A stretch of DNA of 53,104 nt from Yoonia sp. Its GTDB lineage: Bacteria > Pseudomonadota > Alphaproteobacteria > Rhodobacterales > Rhodobacteraceae. Location of the stretch: contig NZ_JAFMHR010000004.1 in assembly GCF_017854415.1 (NCBI RefSeq), forward strand, positions 1 to 53,104, given 5' to 3'. This document shows positions 47,608 through 53,104 of the stretch, in pieces. The stretch's first letter is position 1; every line of letters starts with the position of its first letter. The position numbers were made by a program, and so were the translations under genes. The notes under the pieces are model-generated. The model had not been told where the DNA came from and did not search any database. It worked only from the letters and a program-made list of their open reading frames with translations.

Positions 47608-48951
47608 ATGACAACCGCACTGATTATCCTAGGCGCAGGCATGGGCACGCGTATGAATTCGGAGCTGCCCAAAGTGCTGCACCAGATCGCAGGCGCGCCG
47701 ATGTTGGTGCATGCGATGAAATCCGGCGGCGCACTTGATCCCGCGCATACTGTGATCGTTGCAGGACACGGCGCTGATTTGGTCGAAGCCGCAGCCAAAG
47801 CCTATGACCCCGATGTGACTGTCGCTATCCAGTCAGAACAGTTGGGCACTGCCCACGCGGTGTCCCAAGCACGCAGCGCATTGGCCGATTTTGACGGTGA
47901 TGCGCTGGTTCTTTACGGGGACACGCCTTTTATTCGCGCCGAGACGTTGGCTGCAATGACGGCAGCACGCCTAACCCATGATATCGTGGTGTTAGGTTTT
48001 GAAGCCGCAGACGCTGGCCGCTATGGGCGGTTGATCCTTAAGGATGACCAACTTGACCGGATTGTTGAGTTTAAAGACGCAACCGACGCAGAGCGCGGCG
48101 TGAACCTATGTAACAGCGGGGTTGTTGCGGCAAATGCAGCCACGCTTTTTGATTTGATCGATGCTGTTGGCAACGAAAATGCTGCAAGCGAATACTATCT
48201 GACCGATATTATCAGCATTGCCCGCGCACGCGGATTGAGCGCGACAGTCGTGCGCTGCGACGAGGCCGAAACTCTTGGCATCAATTCGCGTTCGGAACTG
48301 GCACAAGCCGAGGCGCTGTTCCAAGCAAATGCACGCCAAATGGCGCAGGAAGACGGCGTGACGATGATCGCGCCCGAAACCGTGTTCTTCGCTCATGATA
48401 CTGTCATTGGCCGCGATACCGTGATCGAACCAAACGTCGTTTTCGGCCCCGATGTGACGATAGAAAGCAGCACGACAATCCGCGCGTTTTCACACCTTGA
48501 AGGTTGCCATGTCTCGCGCGGGTCAGTCGTTGGCCCCTACGCGCGGCTACGTCCGGGTGCGGAACTTGCTGAAAACGTTAAAGTCGGCAATTTCGTTGAG
48601 ATCAAGAACGCACAGATCGCAGCAGGCGCAAAAGTGAACCACCTGTCATATATCGGTGACGCGACTATTGGCGCACGCAGCAACATCGGTGCAGGCACGA
48701 TTACCTGTAACTATGACGGTGTGTTCAAACATCATACGACGATTGGCGAAGACGTCTTTATCGGCTCCAACACCATGCTCGTGGCCCCTGTCACGGTTGG
48801 TGATGCGGCGATGACGGGCAGTGGATCGGTTGTGACACGCGATGTGCCCGCCGGTGATCTGGCCGTGGGCCGCGCAAAACAAGAAAACAAAGCTGGGTTT
48901 GCGGTGCGTCTGTTCGACAAACTGCGCGCGCTCAAAGCAAAAGGGTCCTAA
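47608..48951 (+). CDS. glmU: Bifunctional UDP-N-acetylglucosamine pyrophosphorylase / glucosamine-1-phosphate N-acetyltransferase
   Basis: 447 aa from the ATG giving MTTALIILGAGMGTRMNS (GAGG 5 nt upstream); the track start is 18 codons too early. The N-terminal nucleotidyltransferase has the GxGTRM loop and VLYGDTPFI. The C-terminal left-handed beta-helix shows hexapeptide repeats (GDATIGARSNIGAGTITCNY). It completes UDP-GlcNAc synthesis for peptidoglycan and LPS. glmS follows after 3 nt. Confidence 0.96.
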   Translation: MTTALIILGAGMGTRMNSELPKVLHQIAGAPMLVHAMKSGGALDPAHTVIVAGHGADLVEAAAKAYDPDVTVAIQSEQLGTAHAVSQARSALADFDGDALVLYGDTPFIRAETLAAMTAARLTHDIVVLGFEAADAGRYGRLILKDDQLDRIVEFKDATDAERGVNLCNSGVVAANAATLFDLIDAVGNENAASEYYLTDIISIARARGLSATVVRCDEAETLGINSRSELAQAEALFQANARQMAQEDGVTMIAPETVFFAHDTVIGRDTVIEPNVVFGPDVTIESSTTIRAFSHLEGCHVSRGSVVGPYARLRPGAELAENVKVGNFVEIKNAQIAAGAKVNHLSYIGDATIGARSNIGAGTITCNYDGVFKHHTTIGEDVFIGSNTMLVAPVTVGDAAMTGSGSVVTRDVPAGDLAVGRAKQENKAGFAVRLFDKLRALKAKGS

Positions 48952-48954
48952 ACC

Positions 48955-50778
48955 ATGTGTGGTATCGTTGGCGTATTAGGCAATCACGAAGCAGCCCCCC
49001 TGTTGGTCGAAGCGCTCAAACGTTTGGAATATCGCGGCTATGACAGCGCAGGGATCGCGACCATCAATGATGGCGCGTTGGACCGCCGCCGTGCTGTCGG
49101 TAAACTGGTGAACCTGTCGGATGTTTTAGTGCACGAGCCTTTGGCGGGAAAAGCCGGTATCGGCCACACCCGCTGGGCCACGCACGGTGCACCCAATGCT
49201 GGAAATGCGCACCCGCACCGCGCAGGCAGCGTTGCCGTAGTACACAACGGCATCATCGAGAATTTTCGCGAGTTACGCGCGTTTTTGGGTGAACAAGGTG
49301 TTGGCTACGAGACGGACACTGACACTGAAACCGTCGCACTGCTGGCTAACTACTATGTGTCCCAAGGTCTAAGCCCGCGTGATGCAGCACAGAAAACCAT
49401 TTCCCGCCTCGAAGGTGCTTATGCGCTGTGTTTCCTGTTTGACGGTGAAGACGATCTGCTGATCGCAGCCCGCAAAGGTTCTCCGCTTGCGATTGGTCAT
49501 GGTGATGGCGAAATGTTTGTTGGCTCTGACGCAATCGCATTGGCACCAATGACAGACCGGATCACGTACCTTGAAGAAGGTGATTGGGCCGTCATCACCC
49601 GCACCAGCCTTGAAATCCGTGATGCGCAAGGCAACATCGCTAACCGCGCGGTCAACACGATCCAAATTGATACGGCCCGCGTCGACAAAGCGGGCTTCAA
49701 ACACTTCATGGCCAAAGAAATCGCGGAACAACCCGTCGTGCTGCAAGGTGCCTTGGCCCATTACATCAACGCAGACGGCACAGCAGTCACTTTGCCTGAT
49801 CCCGGCATTGATTTCACCCAAGTCGAGCGGATGACCATGGTTGCATGCGGCACCGCGTTCTATGCCTGCATGGTCGCCAAATATTGGTTCGAACAGATTG
49901 CGGGCATTCCGGTCGAGGTCGATGTGGCATCAGAATTCCGCTACCGCGAACCGCCCGTAACTTCTGGCACCGTCGCTTTGTTCGTCAGCCAATCTGGCGA
50001 AACAGCCGATACGCTGGCCGCGTTGCGCTACATGCAGGGAAAAGCGGACAAGATCGTATCGGTCGTGAATGTCCCCGAAAGCTCGATCGCGCGCGAAAGC
50101 GATTTGGCGCTGCCGATCTTGGCGGGCACGGAAATCGGCGTGGCATCGACCAAAGCTTTCACCTGCCAGCTCACGACGTTGGCCATTCTGGCACTGCAAG
50201 CGGCCCATGCGCGCGGCAAAATCTCAGCACAGGATATGGCCATAAAACTGGAAGCCTTGCGCAACATGCCGGGGATTTTCAATCAAGCGCTGGGTATTGA
50301 AGGCAAAACAAAGAAGGTATCGCGCAAACTGGCAGAAGCACGCGACATCTTGTTCTTGGGACGCGGCGTAATGTACCCATTGGCCCTAGAGGGCGCACTT
50401 AAACTAAAAGAAATCAGTTATATACACGCCGAAGCTTATGCGTCTGGCGAATTAAAGCATGGCCCCATCGCCTTGGTCGACAAGCATGTGCCTGTGATTG
50501 TCATGGCTCCGCGCGATAGCTTGTTCGAGAAAACCGTATCAAACATGCAAGAAGTCATGGCGCGCGGCGGTAAAGTGCTGTTAATCACCGACCAACGTGG
50601 TGCTACAGAGGCTGGCATGGGCGTCTGGGACACAATCATCATGCCAGAGATTGACCCGTTCCTTGCTCCGATCCTCTATGCGGTGCCCGCACAATTACTT
50701 GCCTACCATACTGCAGTCGCAAAGGGGACAGATGTGGATCAGCCGCGCAATCTAGCCAAATCGGTAACAGTCGAATGA
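48955..50778 (+). CDS. glmS: Glutamine--fructose-6-phosphate aminotransferase
   Basis: 607 aa. Cys2 of MCGIVGVLG is the glutaminase nucleophile; HTRWATHGAPN and HNGIIENFRELR belong to the same domain. Two SIS domains follow (CGTAFYACMVAKYW, SQSGETADTLAAL), and the C-terminus ends KSVTVE. First committed step to UDP-GlcNAc. Its stop overlaps the next gene (ATGA). No glmS ribozyme is expected in this lineage and the 3-nt spacer rules it out. Confidence 0.97.
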   Translation: MCGIVGVLGNHEAAPLLVEALKRLEYRGYDSAGIATINDGALDRRRAVGKLVNLSDVLVHEPLAGKAGIGHTRWATHGAPNAGNAHPHRAGSVAVVHNGIIENFRELRAFLGEQGVGYETDTDTETVALLANYYVSQGLSPRDAAQKTISRLEGAYALCFLFDGEDDLLIAARKGSPLAIGHGDGEMFVGSDAIALAPMTDRITYLEEGDWAVITRTSLEIRDAQGNIANRAVNTIQIDTARVDKAGFKHFMAKEIAEQPVVLQGALAHYINADGTAVTLPDPGIDFTQVERMTMVACGTAFYACMVAKYWFEQIAGIPVEVDVASEFRYREPPVTSGTVALFVSQSGETADTLAALRYMQGKADKIVSVVNVPESSIARESDLALPILAGTEIGVASTKAFTCQLTTLAILALQAAHARGKISAQDMAIKLEALRNMPGIFNQALGIEGKTKKVSRKLAEARDILFLGRGVMYPLALEGALKLKEISYIHAEAYASGELKHGPIALVDKHVPVIVMAPRDSLFEKTVSNMQEVMARGGKVLLITDQRGATEAGMGVWDTIIMPEIDPFLAPILYAVPAQLLAYHTAVAKGTDVDQPRNLAKSVTVE

Positions 50779-51461
50779 CCACTGTTAAAATCGCGACCGC
50801 ACAACTGCGCGCCTTGGCCGATCCGGTCAAAGCCTCTGAAATGCACAAATATCACAAGGTAGATCGCCAGTATCTGGGGATCGCCAATCCGGTGATCGAC
50901 GAGCACGTCAAAGCCTGGCGCGAAGATGTCGATCTTGAAGGACGCCTGACATTGGCTCGCGGTCTTTGGAAAGGCAACATCCACGAAGGCCGCATTGCCG
51001 CCGCCAAGCTGCTGACCCAAGCCCGCATCCGGCCAGACGATCAGGCCGCATGGGAATTGATCAAGTCATGGGTCCCGACGTTTGATGCATGGGCTATTGC
51101 AGATCACGCAAGCATCGCCGGTCAAAAGCGACTGGTCGCTGATCCATCCCGCTTGGATGAAATCGAAGAATGGACCAAGTCCCATCATATGTGGAGCAAG
51201 CGCGCCGCATTGGTCATGACCTTGCCTTGGACGAAGCAAAACCACCCCAAGCCCAATGAGATCGCAGCACGCGAACGCGCTTTGGGCTGGGCTGCAGAAT
51301 ATGCATCCGATCACGATCGGTTCATCCAAAAGTCCATCGCGTGGTGGCTACGTGATTTATCCAAACACGATCCTGCGCGCGTGCAGACGTTTTTAGACGC
51401 CAACGCCGAAACGATGAAACCATCGGCCGTCAAAGAAGCCAGACGGCTCTTGCCCGACTAA
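50775..51461 (+). CDS. AlkD-like DNA alkylation repair protein
   Basis: 228-aa helical HEAT-like protein of the AlkD/AlkC group, DNA glycosylases removing bulky or cationic alkylated bases. Family features: aromatic-rich KSWVPTFDAWAIADHAS, an HMWSKRAALVMTLPW stretch, and FIQKSIAWWLRDLSKHD. ATGA overlap with glmS makes it co-translated with an amino-sugar gene, an unexpected pairing. It is convergent with the next gene with a 4-bp stop overlap. Confidence 0.82.
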   Translation: MTTVKIATAQLRALADPVKASEMHKYHKVDRQYLGIANPVIDEHVKAWREDVDLEGRLTLARGLWKGNIHEGRIAAAKLLTQARIRPDDQAAWELIKSWVPTFDAWAIADHASIAGQKRLVADPSRLDEIEEWTKSHHMWSKRAALVMTLPWTKQNHPKPNEIAARERALGWAAEYASDHDRFIQKSIAWWLRDLSKHDPARVQTFLDANAETMKPSAVKEARRLLPD

Positions 51462-51925
51462 GGGGCCGCGAAAACGGTGAGTTCTGGCAGTCCGGTCAAC
51501 GGGGCCTCTAGCAGGCGCATCGCCGCAAGGCTGATCTGGCTGCCGGACCCTGCCGCCCCACCAGAGGGGCGCAGTTCGATATTGATAGCATTGCCCTGAT
51601 ATTCCACACGACCAGCGGCCAAGGTCGTCACCAACGGCGTTTTGAGCCAGATCCCGGGTTCTGTCGGTGATCCCAAAGACGCAATTGTAGTGCCCAGCCT
51701 TGTTTGAACCACGGCAATGGCCGAGACCGCAGCATCGCGGTCGGCCTGCGATGTCGTGTCAAAATCTGCGACTGTTGTCGCATTTTCTGGCGGCGGTGGG
51801 GCCACACCAACAGCGGGTATAGGCGCCACGATCGAAGCCTCTGGCACGACGCCGAAAAACTCTTGGAACGCGGGCGTGGTACAACCAGCCAACGCAGCAA
51901 AGGGCAGGATAAAAACTATTCTCAT
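51458..51925 (-). CDS. Lipoprotein of unknown function
   Basis: 155 aa. Signal MRIVFILPFAALAGC with lipobox LAGC (Cys15), then a Pro/Ala-rich tether (PAVGVAPPPPENAT), then a small domain with VEYQGNAINIELRP. I do not recognise a functional family. Stop TAG overlaps the AlkD-like TAA in CTAA. Confidence 0.7.
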   Translation of the reverse strand: MRIVFILPFAALAGCTTPAFQEFFGVVPEASIVAPIPAVGVAPPPPENATTVADFDTTSQADRDAAVSAIAVVQTRLGTTIASLGSPTEPGIWLKTPLVTTLAAGRVEYQGNAINIELRPSGGAAGSGSQISLAAMRLLEAPLTGLPELTVFAAP

Positions 51926-52010
51926 ACGCGGACCCTATGTCGGGGCTGACCGCTGTGCAACGGGTCCGATGTGGCTTGCGCAAAGATGCGCCCGCCCTTA
52001 GATTGATATC

Positions 52011-53015
52011 ATGACAAATCCTCTCATCGACCCTTTCGCCCGCGCCATTTCTTATTTGCGGGTATCCGTCACCGACCGCTGCGATTTTCGCTGTGTCTAT
52101 TGCATGTCTGAAAACATGACGTTCCTGCCCAAAAAAGAGCTTTTGACGCTCGAGGAACTGGACCGCATGTGTTCGGCCTTTGTGCGGCTTGGCGTGAAAA
52201 AGCTGCGGATTACGGGCGGTGAACCTTTGGTGCGCCGCGATATCATGACGTTCTTTCGCAGCATGTCGCGGCATCTGGAAACCGGTGATTTGCACGAACT
52301 GACGTTAACCACCAACGGCAGCCAGCTTGAAAAATACGCCGATGATCTGTTTGCCGCAGGTGTGCGCCGGATCAACGTGTCGCTTGATACGCTCGACGAG
52401 GATAAATTTGCCAAGATCACACGCTGGGGGCGCCTGCCCCAAGTGATGCGCGGCATTGATGCGGCCCAAAAGGCGGGCTTGCGTGTCAAGATCAACACTG
52501 TCGCCCTGCAGGACTTTAACGAAGACGAGCTTGAGGCGCTGACAGACTGGTGCGCATCGCGCGATCTGGACCTGACCTTTATCGAGGTCATGCCGATGGG
52601 TGATTTGGGCAATGAGGACCGATTAGGGCAATATTGGTCGCTCAAAGACCTGCGTGCGCGCATTGCTGAACGCTCCCCCTTGATTGACCTGCCCGAAAGC
52701 ACAGGCGGCCCCGCCCGTTATGTGCGTGTTGAAAGCACTGGGCAGAAGATCGGGTTCATCACCCCGCTAAGCCATAATTTCTGCGAAAGCTGCAACCGCG
52801 TGCGGATCACCTGCACGGGCGAAATTTACACATGTCTGGGCCAAGAAGGCCATTCCGACCTGCGCGGCCCACTGCGCGCGTCAGAGTCTGACGCCGATCT
52901 GGAGGATGCGATCCGTGCCGCAATTGCGTTGAAGCCGAAAGGGCATGATTTCGACTATTCACGCCAGCAAATTGATGGGCAAGTTAGTCGGCATATGTCG
53001 CATACGGGCGGTTAG
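52011..53015 (+). CDS. moaA: GTP 3',8-cyclase MoaA
   Basis: Radical SAM enzyme (334 aa) making the first intermediate of molybdenum cofactor. The SAM cluster is CDFRCVYC (~24-31) in [13 protein letters not shown]; the second [4Fe-4S] cluster near the C-terminus is in [19 protein letters not shown]. It ends with the catalytically relevant Gly-Gly. The 85-bp spacer upstream is too short for a Moco riboswitch. No other moa gene is in view. Confidence 0.96.
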   Translation: MTNPLIDPFARAISYLRVSVTDRCDFRCVYCMSENMTFLPKKELLTLEELDRMCSAFVRLGVKKLRITGGEPLVRRDIMTFFRSMSRHLETGDLHELTLTTNGSQLEKYADDLFAAGVRRINVSLDTLDEDKFAKITRWGRLPQVMRGIDAAQKAGLRVKINTVALQDFNEDELEALTDWCASRDLDLTFIEVMPMGDLGNEDRLGQYWSLKDLRARIAERSPLIDLPESTGGPARYVRVESTGQKIGFITPLSHNFCESCNRVRITCTGEIYTCLGQEGHSDLRGPLRASESDADLEDAIRAAIALKPKGHDFDYSRQQIDGQVSRHMSHTGG

Positions 53016-53104
53016 AGAAAGTGTAGCCAAGGACTGTTAAGCGGGACCAGGACGAAACCGCTCTCGCGGTATTGGCGCTTGTGGCCGGTGTTTTGCACAG
53101 ATTG
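53012..53104 (-). CDS. C-terminus of an unidentified gene at the right edge
   Basis: The minus strand stays open from the window edge for 30 codons ([20 protein letters not shown], then [10 protein letters not shown] and TAA). Its stop overlaps the moaA stop in TTAG, the same tail-to-tail arrangement seen at 8931 and 51458. Too short to name a family. Confidence 0.4.
   Translation of the reverse strand, partial: QSVQNTGHKRQYRESGFVLVPLNSPWLHFL

Noticed and set aside
48952-48954. Possible glmS ribozyme
   Set aside because: The glmU-glmS spacer is 3 nt; there is no room for a ribozyme.
51926-52010. Possible Moco riboswitch upstream of moaA
   Set aside because: Only 85 bp, shared with a divergent gene, and no multi-helix fold of the required size.
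1-53104. tRNA, rRNA, CRISPR or mobile elements
   Set aside because: No tRNA-like T-loop with matching acceptor stem, no regularly spaced repeats, no transposase or integrase motifs and no terminal inverted repeats were seen.

Overview
The window reads as chromosomal DNA of a marine Roseobacter-group alphaproteobacterium (Rhodobacteraceae). This rests on the moderately high GC, the 14-subunit alphaproteobacterial nuo cluster with family-specific small genes (DUF5333- and DUF5337-like), stand-alone CcmI, heterotetrameric sarcosine oxidase, a leucine-degradation (liu) operon and RNase J. It is mostly core metabolism. I see no tRNA, rRNA, CRISPR array, insertion sequence or prophage, and no gene-free stretch longer than about 205 bases.

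Layout. (1) 1-3607, minus: sarcosine oxidase soxB-soxD-soxA, with soxA running off the left edge. (2) 3812-5723, plus: ccmI-ruvX-DUF1289, coupled by overlapping start and stop codons. (3) 5868-9593: an orphan iron/polyamine-type ABC ATPase, an SDR-like protein lacking the catalytic Tyr, a Hint-domain protein and a lipoprotein. (4) 9682-14196, plus: prfC, a small lipoprotein, two hypothetical genes and a DEAD-box RNA helicase with a strongly structured leader. A bidirectional terminator separates it from rnj. (5) 14268-37634, minus: a ~23-kb respiratory block, nuoA-B-C-D-E-F-G-H-I-J-K-L-M-N followed by birA, coaX, a small membrane protein and rnj. Interspersed are a sulfotransferase, five small membrane proteins (one of 39 aa absent from the ORF track), lipoproteins, exported proteins and a carboxymuconolactone-decarboxylase-like protein. 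(6) 37757-38698: an unrecognised membrane protein. (7) 38777-45451, minus: leucine/isovalerate catabolism liuA-orf97-liuB-liuD-liuE-liuC, with a promoter/operator candidate in front. (8) 45546-47487, minus: a DegT-type aminotransferase and a Gph-like phosphatase. (9) 47608-51461, plus: glmU-glmS-AlkD-like. (10) a lipoprotein, moaA, and the tail of an unidentified gene at the right edge.

How the genes work together: complex I oxidises NADH and pumps protons, and the liu genes turn isovaleryl-CoA into acetyl-CoA and acetoacetate. BirA, encoded in the nuo block, would be needed to biotinylate LiuD. CoaX starts CoA synthesis, GlmS and GlmU make UDP-GlcNAc, and sarcosine oxidase feeds one-carbon metabolism.

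The strongest leads for new biology are: (a) the accessory genes threaded through the nuo operon, especially a helix-hairpin-helix domain present both as a C-terminal extension of NuoE and in a membrane-anchored neighbour, the hidden 39-aa peptide gene overlapping nuoE, and the coupled sulfotransferase; (b) the DEAD-box helicase leader, in which one strand can pair either with an upstream copy of the Shine-Dalgarno sequence or with the Shine-Dalgarno itself; (c) a palindromic operator next to the liu promoter; and (d) a 25-codon outer-membrane-protein tail left behind coaX. All functional statements are inferred from sequence alone.
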